A program made the position numbers and the translations under genes. Shown piece after piece: positions 1 through 10,943 of a DNA stretch of 64,000 nt. The notes beneath the pieces are model-generated. The model saw only the letters and a program-made list of their open reading frames with translations. It was not told where the DNA came from and ran no database searches. Position 1 is the first letter of the stretch. Every line of letters begins with the position of its first letter. The DNA is from CAVWXT01 sp963759115 (lineage in GTDB: Bacteria > Planctomycetota > Planctomycetia > Pirellulales > Thermoguttaceae), in contig CAVWXT010000005.1 in assembly GCA_963759115.1 (NCBI GenBank), positions 434,001-498,000 on the forward strand. The letters run 5' to 3'.

Positions 1-1
1 T

Positions 2-1280
2 GGGTGTGGCGTTGTGGAGTTGGCAGGAGCACGAGGGGGCCGGGCAGGCCGCGCGCGATCCGCGCCGGCAGCGGCGCCCGCACCTCCGTCGTCGGCGTCC
101 GCTCCCGCCGCACCGCCTCGGGAGCGCCAGCCGGCGGAAGGCCCGGCCTCACCCGCTCCGGCTGCGTCCCTCGCGCCGGCGGCTGACGCCAACGGGCAGG
201 CGGGCCCGGCGGCGCGGAACAACGACCTCAATTACCGGTGGCAGGAAGGGCAGCAGTATTCCTACCGCATTTCCTGCAAGGCCGAGATCGGCGACACGCT
301 GCTCGAACTCTCCGGCACGAACACGTACACGGCCGGCCGACCGCCCGTCGGCCGCTCGTCCGGTGCAACGGAGGCCCGGCACGGATCGGGCACGGCCTTC
401 GTCGTCTCCGCCGACGGTTACCTGGTCACATGCGATCACGTCGTCCGCGGCGCGACCGACATCAAGGTAACGCTGGGCAACCAGACCACACCGTGTACCG
501 TGGTGGCCCGCGACAGCACGCACGACGTGGCCGTGCTCCACGTCGCCCGGCAGGGCCTGCCCGCGCTCCCGCTGGCCGATTCGGAAACCGTGGAATTGGC
601 CGAAGAGGTCCGTGCCGTGGGCTTTCCGCTCTCCGACGTGCTCGGCTCCAGCGTGAAGATCACCCAGGGCTCCGTGGCGGGCATCGTCAGCAAGCCGCAG
701 GGCAAAGTGTTCCAGATCGACGCCGTAGTGAATCCGGGCAATAGCGGCGGCCCACTGTTCAATAGCCGCGGCGTGGTGATCGGCGTGGTCAACGCGCAAC
801 TCGTGGGCCTGCAAATCTCCAAAGTCGGCTTCGCCGTGCCGGTCAACTATGCCAAGACGCTGTTGGCGCGGCATCACGTCGCGCTGCAGACGGGCGCCGG
901 CGACAAGCTCGACGGCCCCACGCTGGCCAAGCGAGTCAGCCCGTCGGTGGCGCTCGTGACCATGCTGTGCCAGGGCGGCGATTCGGCGGACGACGATGAG
1001 CCGGCCCTGCACTACCACGGGATTCTCGACCGGCGTCAACAGCCCCGCGCGACCGCCGCCTCTTCAGCCGCCGTGGCACGGATCGAATCTTCCGAGCGCG
1101 ACGACGGCCGGCTGATCGTCGATGACCACGGCGAGGTCAGTCAGTCGAGCGGGCACGTGAATCTGCCGTGCCTGTTGGGTCCGCTGGCGGCCGCGGCGAT
1201 CAATCCCCTGCCGCCGAACGGAGAAAAGACGTGGCAACGTCGGGACACGCTGACGATCACCACGTCGGCGCGGCCCGCAG
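2..1280 (+). CDS. Trypsin-like (S1C/DegP-type) serine protease, N-terminal part of a frameshifted gene, cut by window edge
   Basis: The frame is open from the left edge, so the true start is not in the window. An Ala/Pro-rich linker precedes a trypsin-like domain with the full catalytic triad: His in TCDHVV (codon 437-439), Asp in STHDVAVL (524-526) and Ser in NPGNSGGPLF (743-745). This is the HtrA/DegP pattern; no PDZ domain follows. The reading frame stays convincing to about 1275. There the protein-like sequence moves by one base into the next frame and continues as the HEAT-repeat part listed next. The old frame runs on to a stop at 1822 but is low-complexity nonsense. It probably acts in the periplasm or at the membrane; a signal or anchor would lie upstream of the window. 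Confidence 0.85.
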
Positions 1281-2285
1281 GATCCGCTGGCGGGAGTCCA
1301 TCCGCGTGGTTTCCTGGATCGCCCCGTTCGCCCCCGATTCGGCGGCCCGTTTGCGGACCCCGGCGAACCGGAGTCGCACGATGCGGCCGTGCAGGAGACC
1401 ACGTATTTTCTGGACGCTCCCAAGGGAGACACGGTGGTCATCCACAAGAGCCTGAAACTCAGGACCAGCGAGAGCGCCGGCACGGACCCGAAGTTCGAAT
1501 TGAGCGGCACCGGGGACATGGTCTTCGACTTGAAGGAAGGCGTGCCGCAGAAGGTCACGTTCGCGGGGACATTTACGATGCGGGAAAAGGGCCAGACGTT
1601 GCAGGTGCCCGTGACGCTCCGGTGCGAGCGGATCACGGGGAGCGAGGCGCTGGCGGCGGCGTCCGCAGCCGCGGCTGCGCCCGCGGAGAGCGCCGAGTCG
1701 GTCAAGGCCCGGCTCGACGGTCTCCTCGCGGACCTTCGGGCCGTCGACAAGGACTGGGGCAAGTGCTTCCAGGCCCTTCAAGGGTTGAGCATCATGCCGC
1801 CGGTCGAAGACCGCCGCGATGAAGTGGCCCAAGTCCTCGACGAATACCTGGCCGAGAAGAATTATTCGGCGCGTTCCTCTGCCCTTCGCGCGGTTCAGGT
1901 CTGGGGTACGCGGCGGAACGTGGCCGCGCTGGTCCGACTGGTGAACCCGTCCGAGGCCGACTCGATCCGGCGGAGGGCAATCGACGCGCTGGGCAGCCTC
2001 GGCGACGAACGGGCCGCCGCCGCGATTGCCGGACGAATCAAGGACCCGACCGATCGGGCATCGGCCGTCCGGGCGCTCCGTGCGTTGGGGCCTGCGGCCA
2101 AGGATGCCGCGATCGTGCTCTTGGCCGACCAGGACCCGGAGGTCCGCGACGAGGCCTGCAAGCTGCTGGGTGAGATCGGCGGCGCCAAAAGCATCGCCGC
2201 GCTCGAAGAACAGGCCGGCAAGGGCGACGGCCCGACCCGCAGCCGGGCAAGGGCGGCCCTGGAGAAGTTGCAGAAGAAACCATAG
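1281..2285 (+). CDS. C-terminal part of the same protein: beta-rich segment plus HEAT repeats
   Basis: This frame joins the protease part at about 1275 by a +1 shift; the first internal ATG is at 1389. A segment of about 80 residues of unknown family comes first. An Ala-rich linker follows, then HEAT-like helical repeats, visible as phrases such as RRRAIDALGSLGDERAAAAI, ASAVRALRALGPAAKDAAI and VRDEACKLLGEIGGAKSI. HEAT repeats are protein-protein contact modules, so the whole protein would be a protease with a docking tail. The two parts are probably one gene with an indel, because no ribosome binding site or natural start sits at the junction. Confidence 0.75.
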   Translation, partial: DPLAGVHPRGFLDRPVRPRFGGPFADPGEPESHDAAVQETTYFLDAPKGDTVVIHKSLKLRTSESAGTDPKFELSGTGDMVFDLKEGVPQKVTFAGTFTMREKGQTLQVPVTLRCERITGSEALAAASAAAAAPAESAESVKARLDGLLADLRAVDKDWGKCFQALQGLSIMPPVEDRRDEVAQVLDEYLAEKNYSARSSALRAVQVWGTRRNVAALVRLVNPSEADSIRRRAIDALGSLGDERAAAAIAGRIKDPTDRASAVRALRALGPAAKDAAIVLLADQDPEVRDEACKLLGEIGGAKSIAALEEQAGKGDGPTRSRARAALEKLQKKP

Positions 2286-2348
2286 ACCGGCCGTGCGAGA
2301 TCTGCCGGATCGCGAGGAGTCTGTGCGTCACATCCCAAGGAGTCTGTC

Positions 2349-3481
2349 ATGAAGGCCATTGATCGTTACGATTCTTCATCCGAGGGCCCCGGCGGCGACG
2401 TCGGCGGGTTGTCGCGGCGGCGGTTCCTCACCGCCACGGCGAGTATCGCCGTACCCTGCCTGCTATCCACGGCGGCGCCCGCTGCCGCCCCCACGGCGAG
2501 CGAGACTCCGAGCAAGACACCGCCGCCGCAGGGAGGCCCCATGAAGGTGGGGCTCTACAGCATCACGTTTCTGGGTCTCTGGTATCGCGGCAAGGAACTT
2601 GCCCTGGAAGAGGTGGTCCGGCGGGCCAAGCAATATGGCTATGACGGCATGGAGATCGACGGCAAGCGGCCGCACGCCAACCCCTTGGATTGGCCCACCC
2701 GCCGCTGCCGGGAACTGCGAAAGTTTGCCGATGGGGAAGGGATCGACATTTACGCCGTGGCCGCCGACAACGATTTCAGCAGTCCGGTTCCCGAGCATCG
2801 CGAGTGCGAGGTGGCCTACGTGCGGGAATTGCTGCGCATGACCGCCGACTTGGGCGCCAAGTCGCTCCGCGTGTTCCTGGCCTGGCCCGGCGTGACGCGC
2901 CATCCGCAACTGGGCCGGTACGACATTTGCGCCGGCTGTGGGAGGTGACGCACGAGCCGTTTTCCCGCGAGGAGATTTGGAACTGGTGCCGCGAAGGAAT
3001 GATCGAGTCGGCCAAGTATGCGGGCGAGTACGGCGTCACGCTGGCGTTGCAGAACCACAAGCCGGTCGTGAGAGACCACCGCGACGTGTTGCAGATGGTG
3101 CGGGAGATCAATTCGCCCCATCTCAAAGTCTGCCTGGACGCCGCGATCATGCCCGATCGGCGACCCGAAGTCGTGCGGCAGGCGGCCTTGGACGTCGGTC
3201 CCCTGCAAGTTCTTTCGCACTTCGGCGGCGAGTTTGACCGCGGCGAGGACGGCACCGTGCGGCTCATCGAGCCCGGCAGCGGCAAGAAGGCCGACGACGA
3301 CTTCAATCCGGCCTTCGTGCGGGCAATGCGCGAAATCGGCTATCAGGGCTATGTCGGCTATGAACTGTGCCATCCCTTGCCGGTCATCAACGGGCAGGCG
3401 GTGGGCGTCGAGTACGCCGAAAAGAACGCCCAACTGGCGTGCGAGTACATGCAGGGCTTGATTCGCCGCGCCTCGGTCTGA
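2349..3481 (+). CDS. Tat-exported sugar phosphate isomerase/epimerase (xylose isomerase-like TIM barrel), frameshifted
   Basis: The start at 2349 follows AAGGAG. The N-terminus carries a twin-arginine signal (SRRRFLTA, then a hydrophobic stretch ending in AAPAAA), so export as a folded enzyme is likely. The mature part is an AP endonuclease 2-type TIM barrel: early MKVGLYSITFLG, then YDGMEIDG, and late metal-site-like segments LALQNHKPVV, KVCLDAA and HFGGEFD. The first frame ends at 2948 after DICAGCG; the conserved continuation (LWEVTHEPFSREEIW) is one base earlier, so a base is missing near 2930. Full length would be about 377 residues, normal for the family. The substrate is unknown; planctomycetes carry many paralogues next to sugar-degradation genes, and GH172 follows. 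Confidence 0.82.
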
Positions 3482-3515
3482 CATCGGTTACGATCAACCA
3501 GGGGAGGATGACGCC

Positions 3516-4639
3516 ATGAGAAGTGGAATGCGGCTGTTGCGCGTGGTTGGTTTCCTCGGACTGTGTGCGATTGCGGCGATTGCCGCCGCGCCCGTGGTGG
3601 CGCAGCCGGCGCCCGACGTGATTCACGAGCCCTACCAACTCGACACGGGACTCGTGTCGCGATCGATTTCCTTCGAGAATCCCACCGGAGCGCCGGGCGA
3701 AGGGGGCAAGGCGGCCAGCCATCTCGGCGTGGGCCGCAAAGGCGCGGCGTCCAGGAACATCCAGCCCGGTGAAACCGTGCAACTCTGCGACATCGAAGGG
3801 CCGGGCACGATCCGCCACATCTGGGTGACCATTGCGCACGACGGCGACCAGTTGCGATCCACGGTGCTCACCGCCTGGTGGGACGGCCAGGAGCACCCCA
3901 GCATCCAGTGCCCGGTGGGCGACTTCTTCGGCGCGGCCCACGGCAAGATCAAACCCTATTGCTCGGCCGTCCACTCGTTCGGCAACCGCGCGGGCATGAA
4001 CATCTGGCTGCCCATGCCCTTTCAGAAGCGGGCCAGGTTCGCCTTCACAACGAATCGAGCAAACCGGTGCCGCTCTACTACCAGATTACGTACACGCTCC
4101 ACGACAAGCACCCGGCCGACGTGGGACGGTTGCACGTGTTGTTCCGCCGCGAGAATCCGACCACGCTGAAAAGCGATTTTGAACTGTTGCCCGAGCGGCA
4201 GCAAAAGGGCCGTTACATCGGCTCGGTCATCGGCATACGGAACATGCACCCCGATCAGTGGTGGGGCGAAGGCGAGTTCAAGGTCTACATGGATGGCGAC
4301 AAGGAATATCCGACGATCTGCGGCACGGGCAGCGAGGACTATGTGGGCCTCTCCTGGGGCATTCAGCAGACGCCCTTCCTCTACAACGGTTGCTCGCTGA
4401 ACGAGAAGAACTTCGTCTCCATGTACCGTTGGCACCTGGCCGATCCGATCGCCTGGCAGAAGCAGGGCCGCATCACGATTCAGCAGATTGCCAACAAGAA
4501 GGGCAATTTCGAGACGCAAGACGACTGGTCGTGCGCCACGTTCTGGTACGAGCCGGTGCCCAGCGCGGCCTTGCCGACGATGCCCGGCGTGAAGGCCCGA
4601 ACCGCCGACCTTGGAATCGACGCGCCGCCGCAGAAATAG
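3516..4639 (+). CDS. GH172 (DUF2961) family glycoside hydrolase-like protein, frameshifted
   Basis: It has an N-terminal signal peptide (LLRVVGFLGLCAIAAIAAAP to about residue 30) and a DUF2961 core: IEGPGTIRHIWVT, CPVGDFFG, MPFQKRARF, and the hallmark GTGSEDYVGLSWG near the C-terminus. DUF2961 corresponds to CAZy family GH172, which includes difructose-anhydride-forming and fructofuranosidase enzymes; the substrate here cannot be read from sequence. The first frame fails at about 4050, and NESSKPVPLYYQITY continues one base earlier, so one base is missing. Total length of about 374 residues matches the family. The gene starts 34 bp after the exported isomerase and is probably co-transcribed with it. 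Confidence 0.85.
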
Positions 4640-4663
4640 GCCGCATACAGAACGGAGATCGAT

Positions 4664-4873
4664 ATGGATACCGTCACCGTATCTCCCAAGTATCAGGTTG
4701 TCATCCCCCGCGCAGTCCGAGAGCGAATGCGGATTCGTCCGGGCGAACGGCTGGAAGTGATCGGCTTTGACGATCGCATCGAGCTTGTTCCCATCCGGCC
4801 CATGCGGGAAATGAGAGGCTTTTTGAAGGGCTTGGGCCCCAGTTTCCACCGCGACGAGGACGACCGGGCATGA
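4664..4873 (+). CDS. AbrB/MazE/SpoVT-type DNA-binding antitoxin
   Basis: The 69-residue protein opens with the swapped-hairpin AbrB fold: VTVSPKYQVVIPRAVRERM, then IRPGERLEVIGF. This is the common N-terminal DNA-binding domain of VapB-like antitoxins, with a short C-terminal tail (FLKGLGPSFHRDED) that would bind the toxin. An AGATCGAT-type leader with GGAG lies before the ATG. Its stop codon overlaps by ATGA the start of a truncated PIN toxin frame, the usual vapBC arrangement. With its toxin broken it may now act only as a repressor, or be a relic. Confidence 0.82.
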   Translation: MDTVTVSPKYQVVIPRAVRERMRIRPGERLEVIGFDDRIELVPIRPMREMRGFLKGLGPSFHRDEDDRA

Positions 4874-5001
4874 ACCTTGTCGACATCTCGGGCTGGATCG
4901 AGTGCTTCTTCTCAGGCCCAACCCAAGAAAACGTCCGGCCGGCGCGAAGGGCCGCGGCTGATTGTCGTGCGCCTCTCGGCAACGAGACTCTTCTGATATA
5001 G
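4870..5001 (+). pseudogene. Remnant of a VapC-type PIN-domain toxin
   Basis: The ATG overlaps the antitoxin stop. Translation gives MNLVDISGWIECFFSGP, which matches the start of VapC toxins, where an early Asp is the first acidic active-site residue. After about 17 residues the similarity ends and the frame stops at 5001 after 43 codons, against about 130 for a full toxin. The rest of the toxin is not found before glgX at 5083. This looks like true deletion decay and not a single-base error. Confidence 0.65.
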
Positions 5002-5082
5002 AATTCTCACGTCGCCGGGCGCGAATCAATAGTATGCTTGGCAAGTGAGGTATTTCGCCCGGCCTAGCGAGAGTCTGCCCTG

Positions 5083-7182
<2,100 letters not shown>

Positions 7183-7311
7183 CGTAAGCGCCCGATATGG
7201 GCACTGTTGATGGCCGGGGTAGTCTGGCGGGTAGTGTCGCTTTCTCCCACCCGGTATCAGAAGGCTGCCTAACGGCACCGTGGAACATGATTGACTTTTC
7301 CGAGGTAGGAG

Positions 7312-7838
7312 ATGTCTTGGGATGGGAAGGTTGTTCCGGCTACCGTGAGACCTACCGGCTCTACATTTCCAGCCGGGCCAATTATTGGCGATCCGTTTAC
7401 AGATATAATTCTGCGATTGGCAAATAGGTTACTCAATGACGGGCACTTCCTCCCCATGACGAACACCCAGACTGCAAGGCAGAGTGTTTCCGCCTTGAGG
7501 AGACCAAGCGGCAAATCGTCCCTGTCCTGGAGGGGCAGCGATACGACTGCTTCTGGCGGCCCACCTGGGGCGAAGACGTTCCGCCCTGGTACGCGTGGTT
7601 CATCAAGCGGAGTGCCGAAGGGCTCCGCACCCACCACATCCACATGGTCGAACGCGATTTCGAGCATTGGGACCGGCTCTTGTTCCGCGACTATCTCCTC
7701 GCCCGCCCGCAGGCAGCCGCGGAATACCAGGCCCTCAAAATGCGTCTGGCAGCCGATCATCCCAGTGACCGCGTTGCGTACACCAATGGCAAGACGGACT
7801 TCATCGTGAAGGCGATGGAGCAGGCGAATCCTCCGTAA
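7312..7838 (+). pseudogene. GrpB (UPF0157) family protein relic
   Basis: From 7440 to 7838 one frame gives a clear GrpB C-terminal half: LEETKRQIVPVLEGQRYDCF, WRPTWGEDVPPWYAWFIKR, RTHHIHMVERDFEHW, LLFRDYLLARPQAAAEY and ending near KTDFIVKAME. The frame has a stop at 7437, so no intact start exists. A possible piece of the N-terminal motif (PTGSTFPAGPIIGD) lies in another frame at about 7345-7400. GrpB proteins are about 170-180 residues and of uncertain nucleotidyltransferase-like function. Several lesions, not one, separate the parts, so decay is more likely than a single sequencing error. Confidence 0.6.
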
Positions 7839-7923
7839 CGGGGCCAAGAAGGCAGAAGAGGCTTCCGCGGGTTCATCGACGGAAGCCCCTGATAATCAGG
7901 ACGTTATGGCTTATCACTCGAAG

Positions 7924-7996
<73 letters not shown>

Positions 7997-8654
7997 CTAT
8001 CCGTTGCACCGCAGTTGCACCGCAGTTGCACGTTGTCCTCTCGGCACCGTGCAACGTCTCGATTGCTCGACTACCAGATGCCGCCTTCGCCCGCGAGCAC
8101 GGCGAAACCACCGATGACACAAAGATAGCATCCCCAAGCGAGCCTGCCAAGCCCCAGTCCCTTGGGGTCGAACCACTTGTGGCGTGCGGAACTCGGTCGC
8201 GGGATGCGTGCTGCACGCAGATCGCAAAAAAGGGCTTTCCCGCACAGCGAGGCATTTCCTTCGGCTCCATCGGCAATCGGAGAGATGTGGGCAAACGTTT
8301 GGCGCCGAAAAGGGCTTGGCCGGCCGCACGGTGGTCAACGCCGGCAGGCCGGCTCGCCTTCGCTTCCATCGTCCCGAGTCGGGACAGGGGGGCGTCCTCC
8401 GTCTGTGCCGCGGTTCTGAAAGCCGTGGCCCGCGACGACCGGTCCCCGGTAATTGGCCGCTATGATCCACTCTTCGGAGTGGGGAGCGAATCTCGGCAGA
8501 CTTTGCTCATCCGCTCCGCCAAAAACGCCGTTAACGGGGGGCCTTGCTTGATCTTTGCCCGGCAAGTAATTACCATCAAACGTAGCGCCAGTGGTATTAT
8601 GGGTCACGGTTTGCCCCGTGGGGCCGACTTCACCGTCTAGGCAGGAGTGCTTCT
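7997..8654. other. Non-coding stretch between tRNA-Phe and TPR gene
   Basis: No frame here looks like a conserved protein, though open frames exist. Just upstream of the tRNA (8003-8034) the 11-base unit CGCAGTTGCAC occurs nearly three times in a row. I recognise no RNA gene; RNase P, tmRNA and SRP RNA consensus motifs were looked for on both strands and not seen. The last bases (GCAGGAG at 8640) are the ribosome binding site of the next gene. Confidence 0.4.
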
Positions 8655-9476
8655 ATGTTTCGCCGTATCGTCTTGCTGGTCGGGGGACTGGCATCGCTGT
8701 GTGCCAGCTCGCTTTTCGCTCAGGATGCCGTCTTGGGCCAGAAATATGGACTCGGCGTACACGCCTACTTCGCGGGCGAGTATCCGAAAGCGACGGCAGA
8801 ACTGACGGCTGCCATCGACGGCGGATCGAAGGATCCCCGCGCCTTTTACTTCCGCGGGCTGGCTTATCTGAAGCTCGGCCGCGAGCCGGAAGCGAACGCC
8901 GATTTCCAAAAGGGCGCCGATCTGGAGAGCCGAGACGTCAACAAGTTCTACAACGTGTCGAAGTCGTTGGAACGCGTGCAGGGCTCGGCTCGGGCCGCCC
9001 TGGAAACGTTCCGCGTCAACGCTCGCATGGCGGCGCTCGAACAGGCCGAGAAGATGCGCAAGGCACGATATGAGGCGATCCGGCGCGATGAGGAGCGGGT
9101 GCTGCGCGAGCAGGCCGCAATCCCCACTCCGCCCGAACCGGCCAAGGGCGCCCAAGCGGCCCAGCCGCCCTCCGACGTTGACCTGTTTGCAAATCCCGAA
9201 GAGAAGGCGGCCCCCGGCGCGGATAAGAAGGCGGCGGTTCCGCCGAAGGCCGGCAAGAGGGGAGCGCCCGCGGAGCCTGCCGCGAAGCCCGCCAAGGCGG
9301 AGTCCGAAAAGAAGGCCCCCGCGGTGCCCGCCCTGCCGACCACTGAAGATCCGTTTGCCACCAAGCCCGGCGAGCAAGCGGCGCCCGCCAAGCCGGCCGC
9401 CGAGCCAAAGAAGCCGGCTACCGAGGAAAAACCGGCCGAGAAGAAGGCCGATCCCTCCGATCCGTTCGCGCCGTAA
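8655..9476 (+). CDS. Secreted TPR-repeat protein with Lys/Ala/Pro-rich tail
   Basis: The start at 8655 has GGCAGGAG upstream. A signal peptide (IVLLVGGLASLCASSLFAQ) is followed by TPR-like helices at about 30-90 (YFAGEYPKATAELTAAIDGG, AFYFRGLAYLKLGREPEA). Then comes a charged helix to about 155 and a low-complexity tail, rich in Ala, Lys and Pro, to residue 273. The repeated phrase DPFA closes the tail twice. TPRs mediate protein contacts; the tail is likely disordered. No enzymatic domain is seen. The function is unknown. Confidence 0.8.
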   Translation: MFRRIVLLVGGLASLCASSLFAQDAVLGQKYGLGVHAYFAGEYPKATAELTAAIDGGSKDPRAFYFRGLAYLKLGREPEANADFQKGADLESRDVNKFYNVSKSLERVQGSARAALETFRVNARMAALEQAEKMRKARYEAIRRDEERVLREQAAIPTPPEPAKGAQAAQPPSDVDLFANPEEKAAPGADKKAAVPPKAGKRGAPAEPAAKPAKAESEKKAPAVPALPTTEDPFATKPGEQAAPAKPAAEPKKPATEEKPAEKKADPSDPFAP

Positions 9477-9608
9477 GGCGGCTCGCACGAAGTGATACGC
9501 CGGGGGACGGATTTCCTTCTCTGATTCTTCGCGCCCCACTTGGCGACTGCCACTTGACAGCCGTGGCCGGGCGAGAAGAATGGCGGCAGGCAAGAAGGAG
9601 GGAAATCG

Positions 9609-10013
9609 ATGGAAGATATTACCCTGGTGCAGGCCAACGCCGCCATTGCCGCGGCTGTGAAAAAGGCCGATCAGATCGGCGCGAAGATGAATATCGCGGT
9701 GGTCGACGCCGGTGCGAATCTGAGGGCGTTCGCGCGGATGGACGGGGCTTGGCTCGGTTCGATCGACGTGTCCATCCGAAAGGCCCGTACCGCCCGGCTG
9801 TTCGATATGAACACCGGCGAGATCGGCAAGCTTTCGCAGCCGGGCGGGTCGTTGTTCGGCATCGAACACTCGAACGGCGGCCTGATATCCTTCCCCGGCG
9901 GAGTTCCCATCCGCAACGCGGCCGGCGCCGTGATCGGGGCGATCGGCGTCTCCGGAAGCATCGTCGAAAACGACCATGCCGTGGCCGAAGCCGGGGCCCA
10001 GGCCGTGAAGTGA
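9609..10013 (+). CDS. GlcG/HbpS-like (DUF336) heme-binding family protein
   Basis: The protein of 134 residues covers the whole DUF336 fold: LVQANAAIAAAVKKAD, then MNIAVVDAGANLRAFARMDG, the central SIRKARTARLF, and the Gly-rich end GGVPIRNAAGAVIGAIGVSG. The family includes GlcG and the extracellular heme-binding HbpS; no signal peptide is present, so this member is probably cytoplasmic. GGAGGGAAATCG upstream gives a strong ribosome binding site. It stands alone, so the context does not narrow its ligand. Confidence 0.88.
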   Translation: MEDITLVQANAAIAAAVKKADQIGAKMNIAVVDAGANLRAFARMDGAWLGSIDVSIRKARTARLFDMNTGEIGKLSQPGGSLFGIEHSNGGLISFPGGVPIRNAAGAVIGAIGVSGSIVENDHAVAEAGAQAVK

Positions 10014-10399
10014 GCGACTGGCGACAAAGAGAAAGCGGCCGGCCCGAGTGCCAAACGACGAGATTCAGATGACGCCGGAAGTGCCAAGCGAGGCTGAGAC
10101 GGGCCGTTGTTCCCCATCAGCATTTGGGCTTCTGCACTCGTTGGTCGCTTGATTTTGTCGTTCATGGTTCCGTCACCCCCTCACGTTGGGGTTTTCTTTC
10201 GTGGAAATGCCCCAATTTCTCGCCGATTTCCTGGCGTTTCCTGTTGCATGGAACGCCGAAGCTGGTATGCTACGGGGGACCAGTGGCGGCCGTCGGGGCT
10301 GCCCTCGGGGAGCGAGGGCCTCAAACCCACGAAACCCGTTCGAACCATGAAGTGTGCTGGCCCGTGAGTGGCAGCACCGCAGAAGGAGTTACCTGAGGG
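10014..10399. other. Intergenic region and probable 5' leader of the RRM gene
   Basis: No conserved coding frame was found. The last part (about 10200-10399) is probably the untranslated leader of the RNA-binding protein gene, ending in a ribosome binding site, GAAGGAG, at 10381. RRM-protein genes of this kind in other bacteria often have long leaders, but no specific cold-shock element is recognised here. Confidence 0.35.
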
Positions 10400-10777
10400 A
10401 TGTCGAAGAAACTGTTTGTCGGTGGGTTGAGCTGGGGTACGACGGATGACGGCCTGCACGGCGCGTTTTCGCAATTTGGCGAAATCGTCGAGGCCAAAGT
10501 AATCACGGACCGCGAGACTGGTCGCTCGCGCGGCTTCGGGTTCGTGACCTTCGCCAATGACGAAGGCGCCACCAAGGCCATCGCCGAGATGGACGGGACC
10601 GAATTGGACGGCCGCACCATCAAGGTCAACGAGGCCGAGGATAAGCCCGCCCGCACCGGCGGTGGCGGCGGACGCGGCGGCTACGGCGGTGGCGGCGGCG
10701 GACGACGCGGCGGTGGCGGCGGCGGACGCGGCGGACGCAGTGGCGGTGGTGGTGGCGGCCGTCGCGACGAGTGGTAG
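10400..10777 (+). CDS. Glycine-rich RNA-binding protein (single RRM)
   Basis: Residues 3-78 form one RNA recognition motif with RNP2 (LFVGGL, 5-10) and RNP1 (RGFGFVTF, 44-51), both with the aromatic residues that stack on RNA bases. The C-terminus is an RGG-like tail of Gly, Arg and a few Tyr residues (about 88-121). This matches the bacterial Rbp/plant GRP type, found in cyanobacteria and planctomycetes and often cold-induced. It is a cytoplasmic RNA chaperone or post-transcriptional regulator by family. The GGC/GGT-rich tail gives simple-sequence DNA from 10660 to 10765. Confidence 0.93.
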   Translation: MSKKLFVGGLSWGTTDDGLHGAFSQFGEIVEAKVITDRETGRSRGFGFVTFANDEGATKAIAEMDGTELDGRTIKVNEAEDKPARTGGGGGRGGYGGGGGGRRGGGGGGRGGRSGGGGGGRRDEW

Positions 10778-10836
10778 TCGCTGACCGTCAGCGATCCTCT
10801 TGTCTCCACAGTCCTGTGCAACATAGCGCGGGTGCT

Positions 10837-10859
10837 ACGGGCAAGCACCGCTTGCCCGT
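10837..10859. terminator. Hairpin between convergent genes, possible bidirectional terminator
   Basis: A perfect 9-bp stem, ACGGGCAAG with CTTGCCCGT, closes a 5-base loop. It lies between the end of the RRM gene (+) and the end of the sigma factor gene (-). No T tract follows on either side, so it may instead be one of the palindromic repeats scattered in this window, which share the GGGCAAGC core style. Confidence 0.4.
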
Positions 10860-10943
10860 GCCCGTTCGCTTTGTTCCTCGATCGCGCAGCAACCGTTGCG
10901 GGACTGGGGGGGTGCGGCAGGAAGATATCACTGCGATCCCGGG

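Noticed and set aside
8026..8640. 204-codon plus-strand frame after tRNA-Phe
   Set aside because: No ribosome binding site, odd composition and no recognisable motif; treated as non-coding.
10660..10770. GGC/GGT-rich simple repeat as a separate repeat element
   Set aside because: It encodes the Gly/Arg-rich tail of the RRM protein.
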